The notes beneath the pieces are model-generated. The model was given only the letters and a program-made list of their open reading frames with translations, was not told where the DNA came from and ran no database searches. Below, piece after piece: positions 1 through 5,827 of a stretch of DNA of 14,172 nucleotides (position 1 is the stretch's first letter; each line of letters begins with the position of its first letter). The stretch is from CAZGZD01 sp964401915. Lineage in GTDB: Bacteria; Patescibacteriota; Microgenomatia; UBA1406; GWC2-37-13. Location: contig CAYOAI010000021.1 in NCBI GenBank assembly GCA_964401915.1, positions 1-14,172 of the forward strand, given 5' to 3'. The position numbers were made by a program, and so were the translations under genes.

Positions 1-88
1 ACTGAGCGTGCTGTCCTGTATAAAGCACCTGCCTAAAGTATGTATTGGCTAATGTCTTCTCCTCGATGTTTGACAAGAATCCTTTCAT
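1..88 (-). CDS. Cupin-domain protein, N-terminal part only
   Basis: Only the first 29 codons lie in the window; the gene runs off the left edge. The minus strand reads ATG at 88-86 and encodes a protein starting MKGFLSNIEEKTLANTYFRQ and continuing VLYTGQHAQ. This opening resembles small cupins of the COG0662 type (mannose-6-phosphate isomerase-like), which usually continue into a metal-binding beta barrel; that barrel is not visible here. The start is supported by an AAGGAG Shine-Dalgarno sequence (complement of 99-104) ten bases upstream. A TATAAT box lies in a palindrome further upstream. Family assignment rests on N-terminal resemblance only, so the specific function is unknown. Confidence 0.6.
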   Translation of the reverse strand, partial: MKGFLSNIEEKTLANTYFRQVLYTGQHAQ

Positions 89-111
89 ATTATCCCGTCT
101 CCTTTATTCCG

Positions 112-134
112 ATAATCTAATTATATTAGATTAT
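112..134 (-). promoter_or_regulatory. Palindromic operator over the -10 box of the cupin gene
   Basis: A perfect 10-bp inverted repeat, ATAATCTAAT (112-121) and ATTAGATTAT (125-134), is separated by 3 bases. Its centre contains TATAAT on the minus strand (complement of 120-125). Transcription from that box would start near 113 and give a leader of about 25 nt carrying the AAGGAG site. A symmetric site over a -10 box is the usual position for a dimeric repressor. No good -35 is visible at the expected distance. The palindrome is AT-rich, so chance cannot be fully excluded. Confidence 0.5.
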
Positions 135-245
135 GGCTTGAAGGTTGTGAGTAAAAAATCTGAGATTATTTAGTAGACTTAAATCAATATCAATCTCCAT
201 GTTTCTGTGAGTGTTAATCAGGGAGAGTGAATTTAGCGAAGTCAT

Positions 246-596
246 ATGATCAAAGTAATTCTGCGACTCGAGGCACTTCTTATCTTTCTTTTATCTTTAT
301 TTTTCTTCAGTACATTAAATAATGTTTCGTGGCTGGCTATTATTGCTTTTTGGATATTACCCGATATATCGATAGCGGGGTATCTGCTGAACAAGACTCT
401 TGGCCGTATTATCTACAATCTTGTTCATAGCTACTTACCTGCATCATTTGTTGTATTTGTCGGGATGCTCTCGCAGAGTGATGTCATCATGGCTTTTGGG
501 ATAGCATATGTCTCCCATATCGCGCTCGATCGAGCGCTTGGATTTGGACTCAAGTACAATACTGGATTTAAAGATACACACCTTCAGAAAGTCTAG
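246..596 (+). CDS. DUF4260 family membrane protein
   Basis: This 116-residue hydrophobic protein has the marks of DUF4260: an N-terminal RLEALLIFLL segment, PDISIAGYL near residues 39-47, YNLVHSYLP near 57-65, and a C-terminal block containing HIALDRALGFGLKY followed by GFKDTHL. Three to four membrane helices are likely. The family is typically 110-130 residues, so this is full length. The function of the family is not known; conserved His, Asp and Arg residues in the C-terminal block hint at a shared active or binding site. The start ATG has only a distant purine-rich stretch (221-227) and no convincing -10 at leaderless distance, so how it is translated is unclear. Confidence 0.85.
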   Translation: MIKVILRLEALLIFLLSLFFFSTLNNVSWLAIIAFWILPDISIAGYLLNKTLGRIIYNLVHSYLPASFVVFVGMLSQSDVIMAFGIAYVSHIALDRALGFGLKYNTGFKDTHLQKV

Positions 597-640
597 ATAA
601 AAAACTCAAATGTATTCTTGTCTGAAGTTTAATTAATGTT

Positions 641-649
641 TGTTATACT
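641..649 (+). promoter_or_regulatory. Extended -10 promoter of the VOC gene (leaderless)
   Basis: TGTTATACT contains TATACT at 644-649 preceded by TG plus one base, an extended -10. Six bases (650-655) separate it from the ATG at 656, so the expected transcription start falls on or next to the start codon. No strong -35 is visible. The 13-mer TGTTTGTTATACT (637-649) recurs upstream of the next gene. Confidence 0.6.
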
Positions 650-655
650 TTTATT

Positions 656-1060
656 ATGAAAAAGAATCCAGTCGTACATTTTGAGATGCCAGCGAAGGAT
701 AAAAAGCGAACAGCGGACTTCTACACAAATGCTTTTGGTTGGGATATGAAGCTGATGGGCCCTGATATGGGAGGCTACTTACTCGCAACCACAACTGAGT
801 CGGACGAAAAAAGTGGACGCCCCAAGGCACCCGGTACGATCAACGGAGGCTTTTATGATTATAAGAATGAGCCGGGTTTTCAGTATCCCTCCCTCGTCAT
901 ATCTGTCGACGATCTCAAAGCAAGTATTGAGAGTGTGAAAAAAGCAGGAGGAAAGATCGTGAGCGAGCAGATGGATATCCCAGGAATCGGACTCTTTGTA
1001 TCAATCGAAGATACCGAGGGAAATCGTGTAGGCATGCTTCAGCCTTCGCCGCAAATGTAG
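656..1060 (+). CDS. VOC-fold (glyoxalase/bleomycin resistance-like) protein
   Basis: This 134-residue protein has the paired beta-alpha-beta-beta-beta layout of the vicinal oxygen chelate superfamily. It opens with VVHFEMPAKD (His8 is a likely metal ligand), followed by DFYTNAFGWDM. The second half contains VDDLKASIESVKKAGGKI and ends in DTEGNRVGMLQP, where the Glu is the usual last metal ligand. Length matches single-module VOC proteins, which form active sites at dimer interfaces. Members include glyoxalases, dioxygenases and antibiotic-binding proteins, and the sequence does not separate these. The start is fixed by an extended -10 six bases upstream and by the absence of any other start. 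Confidence 0.85.
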   Translation: MKKNPVVHFEMPAKDKKRTADFYTNAFGWDMKLMGPDMGGYLLATTTESDEKSGRPKAPGTINGGFYDYKNEPGFQYPSLVISVDDLKASIESVKKAGGKIVSEQMDIPGIGLFVSIEDTEGNRVGMLQPSPQM

Positions 1061-1098
1061 ATTTTTCATAAATTCTCAGGAGCTTTCATTTTTGTGTT

Positions 1099-1107
1099 TG
1101 TTATACT
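1099..1107 (+). promoter_or_regulatory. Extended -10 promoter of the gene at 1117
   Basis: TGTTATACT with TATACT at 1102-1107 sits nine bases before the ATG at 1117, so any leader would be at most about three bases. It shares the 13-mer TGTTTGTTATACT with the promoter at 637-649. No Shine-Dalgarno sequence lies in the short gap. Confidence 0.55.
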
Positions 1108-1116
1108 AAAAAACAT

Positions 1117-1503
1117 ATGAAAAAGTTTCCCAAAAGTATTGGTGCAGTATTGGCAGGATTTGTCACAGTATTTATATTGAGTGTAGTGACAGATCTGATA
1201 CTGGAAAAGCTTGGCGTCTTCCCGCCTATATACGAAGGTTTATTCGTCACATGGATGCTGGTCCTTGCGCTTGCATATCGTACAGCTTATACGGTATTGG
1301 GCGGCTATGTCACAGCAGCTTTAGCACCACAACGCGCGATGAAGCACGTCTTCGTACTAGCTGTAATAGGAACTGCGGCGGGTACACTTGGGTTGGTTAA
1401 GACCTGGGGAAAAGCAGGGCCTGAATGGTATCCAATTGCGTTAGTTATACTCGCTTTTCCTTCTGTGTGGCTCGGTGGTAGATTGAACGCAAAATCAAAG
1501 TAA
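1117..1503 (+). CDS. Small four-helix membrane protein, unknown function
   Basis: This 128-residue protein has about four predicted membrane segments, near residues 8-28, 42-65, 76-95 and 105-122. A lysine-rich N-terminus (MKKFPK) and C-terminus (LNAKSK) suggest both ends are cytoplasmic. Recognisable stretches are YTVLGGYVTAALAP in the middle and GPEWYPIALVILAFPSVWLGG near the end, a pattern seen in uncharacterised small membrane proteins of several phyla. No catalytic motif is visible and no function can be given. It has its own promoter, so it need not be cotranscribed with the VOC gene. Confidence 0.75.
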   Translation: MKKFPKSIGAVLAGFVTVFILSVVTDLILEKLGVFPPIYEGLFVTWMLVLALAYRTAYTVLGGYVTAALAPQRAMKHVFVLAVIGTAAGTLGLVKTWGKAGPEWYPIALVILAFPSVWLGGRLNAKSK

Positions 1504-1532
1504 GGCGTGATGTCAAATTCTTGTGATTAGTA

Positions 1533-1859
1533 TTAAGAAACATCATCTTTCATAGCATCCGTTGTGATTTCTTCTCCTTTTTGTATATCCCGAAGGGCTA
1601 CATCGCATTTTTTAATCAAGTCCTGATAAGTATTGGGACTTCTCGAATGATTTACGTATCTCTCGGGTTTCGAATATAGATAAACTACTCCCCAATGGGT
1701 ATGAGTAAACTTTTTTTCTTTTTCTGGCAAATTCCCAAATTCTTCTTTGGTCAGTGGTCTGAGATTGTATTGAATAACTACCTCACCCTTTTTAAAGTCG
1801 TCACTCGCGAAGACAGCTTTCCCATCCAAATTTCCTTTTCCAATAATTATATTACTCAT
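1533..1859 (-). CDS. Small SET-domain protein
   Basis: The 108-residue protein carries SET-domain signatures: GKAVFASDDFKKGEVV (13-28), NHSRSPNT (70-77, the NHSxxPN cofactor and pseudoknot motif) and DIQKGEEITTDA (91-102). SET proteins normally methylate lysine using S-adenosylmethionine. At about 108 residues it is a minimal SET core with no pre- or post-SET cysteines. The canonical motif ends GEExxxDY, but here it ends in Asp-Ala, so the expected tyrosine is missing. Activity is therefore uncertain. It is divergent from the cytochrome b5-like gene and convergent with the gene at 1117. An alternative role is a non-catalytic binding protein. Confidence 0.8.
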   Translation of the reverse strand: MSNIIIGKGNLDGKAVFASDDFKKGEVVIQYNLRPLTKEEFGNLPEKEKKFTHTHWGVVYLYSKPERYVNHSRSPNTYQDLIKKCDVALRDIQKGEEITTDAMKDDVS

Positions 1860-1869
1860 AATGATATAG

Positions 1870-1889
1870 CCCTCGGTAAAATAATATCA
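1870..1889 (-). promoter_or_regulatory. Promoter and ribosome binding site of the SET gene
   Basis: Read on the minus strand, TGATATTAT (complement of 1881-1889) is an extended -10 with TATTAT at 1886-1881. GAGGG (complement of 1870-1874) lies ten bases before the ATG, the same distance as the cupin gene's AAGGAG. The transcript would begin close to the GAGGG, giving a leader of about 15 nt. Confidence 0.4.
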
Positions 1890-1923
1890 AAGGAAAGGCG
1901 AAAGCGGTCGACAAACTCACATT

Positions 1924-1951
1924 TTGCTCCCAAATGTATCTTTGATATAAT
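1924..1951 (+). promoter_or_regulatory. Promoter of the cytochrome b5-like gene (leaderless)
   Basis: TATAAT at 1946-1951 is preceded by TGA (extended -10), with a -35-like TTGCTC at 1924-1929 and a 16-base spacer. Seven bases separate the -10 from the ATG at 1959, so the transcript should begin at the start codon. There is no Shine-Dalgarno sequence. This promoter selects 1959 rather than the in-frame ATGs further upstream. Confidence 0.6.
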
Positions 1952-1958
1952 TTATCAA

Positions 1959-2417
1959 ATGCGCTTAAGCTTCAAAAGAGAATTTATCTTTGGATCGATC
2001 AGTATCCTCATTCTCTCTGTTCTTATAGCTTTTAGTGTAGTGCGCTATAGACGGCAAACTGCAAGTTTATCTACGACCTCAAGTACAGCATCAATAGACC
2101 CAAATACTGTACTTACAAGTGGCGAGATTTCAAAACACAATAATTCCAGTGACTGTTGGATAATAATCGAAAATAAAGTATATGCTGTATCGGATTTCCT
2201 CGCTCGCCATCCAGGCGGGGGAGGACTTATCACTCCATATTGTGGCAAAGATGCAACTCAACCATTTATCACCAAAGCTGGACGTGGTAGCCATTCGGCC
2301 ACAGCCATGCGCCTACTTGGCTTGATATACATAGGCGATGTGAATGGAAAGGTGCTGCGCCAGCCAGATAAGGGTGCAATTAAATCAATACAAGTCGGGG
2401 AGGGAGACGATGACTAA
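1959..2417 (+). CDS. Membrane-anchored cytochrome b5-like heme-binding protein
   Basis: The 152-residue protein has an N-terminal membrane anchor (about 8-29) flanked by basic residues, a Ser/Thr-rich linker (about 34-50) and a cytochrome b5 fold (about 53-130). Both axial heme histidines appear present: His84 in the HPGG motif and His112 in GSHSA. The fold begins TSGEISKHNNSSDCWIII and closes LLGLIYIGDV. The anchor and linker place the domain outside the membrane. The frame stays open to 1695, but that extension covers the divergent SET gene and its promoter; the -10 at 1946 fixes the start here. It overlaps the next gene by eight bases, suggesting translational coupling. The electron partner is not visible. 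Confidence 0.85.
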   Translation: MRLSFKREFIFGSISILILSVLIAFSVVRYRRQTASLSTTSSTASIDPNTVLTSGEISKHNNSSDCWIIIENKVYAVSDFLARHPGGGGLITPYCGKDATQPFITKAGRGSHSATAMRLLGLIYIGDVNGKVLRQPDKGAIKSIQVGEGDDD

Positions 2418-2667
2418 AGTATATCTATTGGCAAAAGTGATTCACAGACTATTCTTGTATCTCACGTCATTTCTCATACTATTTATGAGTATTACGGGAA
2501 TTGTGCTTAAGTACTCTTTTTTTAGCAGTTTGCCATTTTTGGACGTGGGGCTTATGAGATTTCTGCACAACGACTTCAGTATCTACTTTGTCATCTCACT
2601 TTTTGTGATGATGCTGACTGGCGGCTATATGTATCTTTTCCCAGTGCTCAGGAGACGAGGTAATTAG
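2410..2667 (+). CDS. Two-helix membrane protein with paired His/TG motifs (PepSY-TM-like)
   Basis: The 85-residue protein consists of two membrane helices. Helix 1 follows IHR at residues 11-13 and runs to about 36; helix 2 follows LHN at 52-54 and runs to about 78. Each has a His followed exactly 17 residues later by Thr-Gly (H12/T29-G30 and H53/T70-G71), a pattern like the helices of PepSY-associated and b-type cytochrome membrane proteins. The Arg-rich C-terminus suggests both ends are cytoplasmic. The start is supported by GGGAGGGAG just upstream and an 8-bp overlap with the cytochrome b5-like gene. It may be that protein's membrane partner; heme binding is inference. Confidence 0.7.
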   Translation: MTKVYLLAKVIHRLFLYLTSFLILFMSITGIVLKYSFFSSLPFLDVGLMRFLHNDFSIYFVISLFVMMLTGGYMYLFPVLRRRGN

Positions 2668-2686
2668 CTATGAGCGTTGATCTTAG

Positions 2687-2715
2687 TTGAAATATTTTTA
2701 TTTTACTGTGATAAT
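2687..2715 (+). promoter_or_regulatory. Promoter of the sensor-like gene (leaderless GTG start)
   Basis: TTGAAA (2687-2692), a 17-base spacer and GATAAT (2710-2715) preceded by TGT form the most complete promoter in the window. Six bases then lead to GTG at 2722. It lies in the short gap after the stop codon at 2667. Confidence 0.65.
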
Positions 2716-2721
2716 TGTTTC

Positions 2722-3273
2722 GTGTTAAGTAAAATAAAGTATTGGATACACCTTGCTGTTGTTGTTACCGCTTTGTGTGGACTCGTGTACGTAGTAGGTC
2801 AGCAGAATCTTCGTCAGGCAGCCAATGATCCACAGATCCAGATATCGGAGGATCTAGCCGGTCAACTGGGACAGAAAAAACTTCCAACTCCTCAGACGGC
2901 GATTGAAATTATTAACATTTCCAAAAGCCTATCACCCTTTGTAATTGTCTATGATGATCGCGGACAGGCTATTGCATCAACAGCCAGACTTAATGGTAAG
3001 GTACCAACCCTCCCCAAAGGAGTACTTGAGTACACCAAAGTGCATAAGCAGGATAGGATTACCTGGGAACCTCAGAAAGGAATAAGGCATGCGATAGTTG
3101 TCACTCGGGTAGAGAATGGAATCAAAGGTTATGTTCTCGCAGGTCGATCTTTGCGCGAGGTCGAGAAACGAGAAGATATGCTCCTGCAACAAGTTGGACT
3201 TTCGTGGATTATCATATTGGCTGTATCATTGGTTGCAAAAATAATGTTTATTGAAACAAATAAGAAGAAGTAG
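2722..3273 (+). CDS. Two-helix membrane protein with an extracytoplasmic sensor-like domain
   Basis: From the GTG at 2722 the protein has 183 residues: a membrane helix (about 8-25), an extracytoplasmic region (about 27-158) and a second helix (about 159-177) with a short lysine-rich tail. The loop contains FVIVYDDRGQAIAST (73-87), ITWEPQKGIRHAIVVTR (113-129) and GYVLAGRSLREVEKRE (136-151). These resemble the periplasmic Cache/PAS-like sensor part of histidine kinases, but no kinase, HAMP or cyclase module follows. An in-frame TTG at 2677 is possible; the promoter (TTGAAA, 17 bases, TGTGATAAT) and six-base spacing favour GTG 2722. Ligand and partner are unknown. It is near but probably transcribed separately from the two preceding genes. 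Confidence 0.7.
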   Translation: MLSKIKYWIHLAVVVTALCGLVYVVGQQNLRQAANDPQIQISEDLAGQLGQKKLPTPQTAIEIINISKSLSPFVIVYDDRGQAIASTARLNGKVPTLPKGVLEYTKVHKQDRITWEPQKGIRHAIVVTRVENGIKGYVLAGRSLREVEKREDMLLQQVGLSWIIILAVSLVAKIMFIETNKKK

Positions 3274-3290
3274 CAGCTATCAATACTATT

Positions 3291-3833
3291 TTATTTTTTC
3301 AGCTTGCCAGAATATTTTTCCCGAAGTTTGGTCAACTTGGGAGAGATAATAAGCTGGCAGTAAGGTTCGCTTGAGTTTTTCGCGTAGTAGTCCTTGTGGT
3401 ATGTTTCTGCTTCATAAAAAACGTCTATCGGTTGAATCTCTGTCACGATTGCGCTCGCAAATTCGCCAGACTTTTGTACATTCGCAAGAGATTCTTCCGC
3501 GATTCTCTTTTGCTCAGCTGAGGAGTAAAAAATAACTGAGCGGTATTGTGTGCCCACATCATTCCCCTGAGCATTGAGAGTTGTGGGATCGTGTGTGTGC
3601 CAAAATACATCCAAGATATCCGTAAGTGGGATGATTTCTGGATCAAACTCAAGGCGGATCACCTCGGCGTGTCCTGTATTTCCGGCTGACACTTCATGAT
3701 ATCCTGGATCTTTAAGTGTTCCGCCAGCGTATCCTGGTGTGGCTGAGAGCACTCCCTTTAACTGTGTGAATATTGCCTCCGTGCACCAGAAGCATCCACC
3801 TCCAAGTACAATCGTCTCATTTTGTTTTGACAT
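3291..3833 (-). CDS. msrA: Peptide-methionine (S)-S-oxide reductase MsrA
   Basis: The enzyme reduces the S epimer of methionine sulfoxide in proteins and free methionine. The 180-residue sequence has the MsrA signature GGGCFWCTEAIF with catalytic Cys14, then PGYAGG, GHAEVIRLEFDP, the FWHTHDPT block and GTQYRSVIFY. The length is typical of MsrA, and no signal peptide is present, so it acts in the cytoplasm. It follows msrB by 13 bases, and the end of msrB carries AAGGAA, which could serve as a weak and distant ribosome site. The pair is probably cotranscribed from the msrB promoter. Confidence 0.97.
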   Translation of the reverse strand: MSKQNETIVLGGGCFWCTEAIFTQLKGVLSATPGYAGGTLKDPGYHEVSAGNTGHAEVIRLEFDPEIIPLTDILDVFWHTHDPTTLNAQGNDVGTQYRSVIFYSSAEQKRIAEESLANVQKSGEFASAIVTEIQPIDVFYEAETYHKDYYAKNSSEPYCQLIISPKLTKLREKYSGKLKK

Positions 3834-3846
3834 AATAAAAGGGTTT

Positions 3847-4209
3847 TTATTCCTTCGGTATGAATTTAAGGGATACTGAGTTCACACAGTGTCTGGTATT
3901 TTTTTCAGTATATCCTTCACCCTCAAATACATGTCCCAAGTGTCCACCACATGCTGCACATGTTATCTCGGTTCGCGATCCATCTGGATCTGGAATGCGC
4001 TTCACAGCTCCATCTATCTCTTGATCAAAGCTTGGCCACCCGCAACCGGAGTGGAACTTGCTGTTTGACACGTAAAGGGGTGTATTGCACTGACGACACA
4101 CATAGGTTCCTTCTCGAAACGTAGTATCATACTCACCAGTAAAGGGCGCCTCAGTGCCTTTGTGGATTATGACTTTTTCTTCGTCTTGTGTGAGCTTGTT
4201 GAGCTGCAT
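3847..4209 (-). CDS. msrB: Peptide-methionine (R)-S-oxide reductase MsrB
   Basis: This 120-residue protein reduces the R epimer of methionine sulfoxide, complementing MsrA. Four zinc-site cysteines are present as CRQC (38, 41) and CAAC (84, 87). Catalytic Cys108 lies in RHCVNS, and Cys56 in SGCGWPSF is the likely resolving cysteine. The frame extends upstream to 4296, but that extension runs into the divergent gene at 4253. The ATG at 4209 starts the conserved MsrB region and lies six bases after a TATAAT box, so the mRNA is probably leaderless. No signal peptide is present. Confidence 0.96.
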   Translation of the reverse strand: MQLNKLTQDEEKVIIHKGTEAPFTGEYDTTFREGTYVCRQCNTPLYVSNSKFHSGCGWPSFDQEIDGAVKRIPDPDGSRTEITCAACGGHLGHVFEGEGYTEKNTRHCVNSVSLKFIPKE

Positions 4210-4215
4210 ATTTTT

Positions 4216-4223
4216 ATTATACT
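4216..4223. promoter_or_regulatory. Overlapping back-to-back -10 boxes between msrB and the Cdd1-like gene
   Basis: On the minus strand TATAAT (complement of 4216-4221) lies six bases before the msrB ATG at 4209. On the plus strand TATACT (4218-4223) overlaps it and could start the gene at 4253 with a leader of about 22 nt. The msrB box is convincing. The plus-strand use is weaker because no Shine-Dalgarno sequence follows. Confidence 0.5.
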
Positions 4224-4252
4224 TTAGTCGTACTAGTAAGATTAAAAGATTT

Positions 4253-4501
4253 ATGAAAAAAGATTTATTGATTATTCCTGGTATTGGTCGTAGCATTGCG
4301 CAAGATCTGATAGATCTTGGGTATCAACATCCATCTGATCTCGTCGGGGCGGATCCGCAATTGATGTATGAGAATCTCATTCGAATTCGGGGTACGCATA
4401 TTGATCGATGTGTGCTCTATACATTCCGATGCGCTGTGTACTTTGCCTCACATAAGAGGCATAACCCAGAACTTCTTAAATGGTGGAAGTGGAAAGACTA
4501 A
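4253..4501 (+). CDS. Cdd1-type helix-hairpin-helix protein ("pathogenicity locus" family)
   Basis: This 82-residue protein matches the small Cdd1 family. Residues 4-24 contain DLLIIPGIGRSIAQDLIDLG, a helix-hairpin-helix motif with the PGIG turn. The distinctive family block follows: DRCVLYTFRCAVYFA (51-65), then PELLKWWKWKD at the C-terminus. The hairpin motif suggests nonspecific DNA backbone binding; the biochemical role of the family is not established and the name does not imply virulence. Length is normal. The start at 4253 begins the conserved region; the longer frame from 4154 would overlap msrB. It is divergent from msrB and 36 bases upstream of thrC. Confidence 0.88.
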   Translation: MKKDLLIIPGIGRSIAQDLIDLGYQHPSDLVGADPQLMYENLIRIRGTHIDRCVLYTFRCAVYFASHKRHNPELLKWWKWKD

Positions 4502-4522
4502 GTCTCGTTTGTCCCTTTGCTA

Positions 4523-4531
4523 TGCTACAAT
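4523..4531 (+). promoter_or_regulatory. Extended -10 promoter of thrC (leaderless)
   Basis: TGCTACAAT has TACAAT at 4526-4531 with an upstream TG. Six bases (4532-4537) separate it from the thrC ATG at 4538. No clear -35 is present. Its position argues against the in-frame TTG at 4517, which lies upstream of this -10. Confidence 0.6.
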
Positions 4532-4537
4532 TTATCT

Positions 4538-5827
4538 ATGCAATTTTATAGTACCAACAAAAAATCTCCCCCCGTGGATTTTGAACACGCTCTTTTTAAA
4601 GGGCTTGCTACAGATAGTGGGCTATATTATCCCGACAGGATTCCACAGTTTAGTGGTGGCGAGATTTCATCTCTCAAGGGAGCAACCCTTGCGGAAGTTG
4701 GCACAGCAGTCCTTCGCAAATGGTTGAGTTCAGACTTAACAGACAGTGAGATTAAGTCTGTTGTGCAGGATGCGCTTACATTCCCTATACCGCTCAAAAA
4801 AGTTGGAGATGTCTACATACTTGAGCTTTTTCATGGTCCCACACTTGCATTCAAAGATATCGCAGCGCGCACTTTGGCTCGCCTTATGGAAGTTTATATA
4901 AAAAAGAACAATAAAAAAATTGTAGTTCTGACAGCTACATCTGGAGACACCGGTGGAGCCGTGGCACAGGGATTTGCCGATTGTAAAGATATCAATGTTG
5001 TTATTTTGTATCCCAAGGGCAAAGTCAGTAGGTTGCAGGAAGAGCAGCTTACGCGAGTTGCTGGCAATGTCGTGTCTATCGAGGTAGACGGTGTATTTGA
5101 TGATTGTCAGTCGTTGGCAAAACAAGCATTTTCAGACCCTGATCTTGTAGGTCTAAATTTGACATCTGCAAACTCAATAAATATCGGGCGCCTTATTCCC
5201 CAGATTATATTCTATGCGTATACATATGCTCAGATGCCTCAAGATAACCTTGCGTTTATTGTGCCATCTGGGAACTTTGGTAATCTGACAGCCGGTTTAT
5301 TTGCCCGCGCAATGGGGTTTCCATTTGGCAAGTTCTTGGTTGCTAATAATGCCAATGATCCTGTGGTGAGATATGTAAGGACAGGGAAATATACTCCGCA
5401 GGATGCAGTCGCTACTTTATCCAACGCCATGGATATCGGTGCTCCAAGTAATTTTGAGCGCATACAGGAGTTGATGGGTCATGATCACGCAGCATTTACC
5501 AGATTTGTAGACGCTACATCTGTAAGTGACGCGCAGACTACCGCAACAATTGAATCTGTTTATGAAAAGTATGATTATTTACTCGATCCACACACTGCTG
5601 TGGCATGGTCAGCATGGGAGAGTTGGCAGTTGTCTGATAAGTATATTCCGATCATTCACGCGACCGCATCGCCGATCAAATTCGCAGATGTAATAAATGC
5701 ACATACAGGTATAGATGTAGATGATGGTGGAGTCATTGCCGATTTGCAGAAAAAGAAATCAAAAAAAATATCAGTTGGAAGCTCATACGAAGAGATCAAG
5801 TCTGCTATACTTTCGTCTTTACAATGA
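4538..5827 (+). CDS. thrC: Threonine synthase
   Basis: This PLP enzyme converts O-phosphohomoserine to threonine and phosphate. The 429-residue protein shows the family layout: an N-terminal domain with GLATDSGLYYP (22-32), the PLP-lysine block LELFHGPTLAFKD with Lys106, the phosphate-binding loop TATSGDTGGA (132-141), TSANSINIGRLIPQ, and VPSGNFGNLTAG. The length is typical of bacterial ThrC. The ATG at 4538 is chosen because a TGCTACAAT promoter ends six bases upstream. A four-base overlap with the following kinase-like gene suggests coupling. Neither homoserine dehydrogenase nor a canonical homoserine kinase is in the window, so the source of phosphohomoserine is not shown here. Confidence 0.95.
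   Translation: MQFYSTNKKSPPVDFEHALFKGLATDSGLYYPDRIPQFSGGEISSLKGATLAEVGTAVLRKWLSSDLTDSEIKSVVQDALTFPIPLKKVGDVYILELFHGPTLAFKDIAARTLARLMEVYIKKNNKKIVVLTATSGDTGGAVAQGFADCKDINVVILYPKGKVSRLQEEQLTRVAGNVVSIEVDGVFDDCQSLAKQAFSDPDLVGLNLTSANSINIGRLIPQIIFYAYTYAQMPQDNLAFIVPSGNFGNLTAGLFARAMGFPFGKFLVANNANDPVVRYVRTGKYTPQDAVATLSNAMDIGAPSNFERIQELMGHDHAAFTRFVDATSVSDAQTTATIESVYEKYDYLLDPHTAVAWSAWESWQLSDKYIPIIHATASPIKFADVINAHTGIDVDDGGVIADLQKKKSKKISVGSSYEEIKSAILSSLQ
5803..5811 (+). promoter_or_regulatory. Possible internal promoter before the P-loop kinase gene
   Basis: TGCTATACT inside the end of thrC has TATACT at 5806-5811, 12 bases before the ATG at 5824. It would give a leader of about six bases. It may allow transcription apart from thrC, but lying in coding sequence it could be chance. 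Confidence 0.35.

Noticed and set aside
1695..1958. N-terminal extension of the cytochrome b5-like frame to 1695
   Set aside because: It lies antisense to the SET gene and covers both divergent promoters; a TATAAT box sits seven bases before the ATG at 1959, which begins a proper membrane anchor.
2344..2409. Longer start for the two-helix protein at 2344
   Set aside because: It would overlap the cytochrome b5-like gene deeply; the ATG at 2410 has a strong GGGAGGGAG site and begins the conserved-looking helix.
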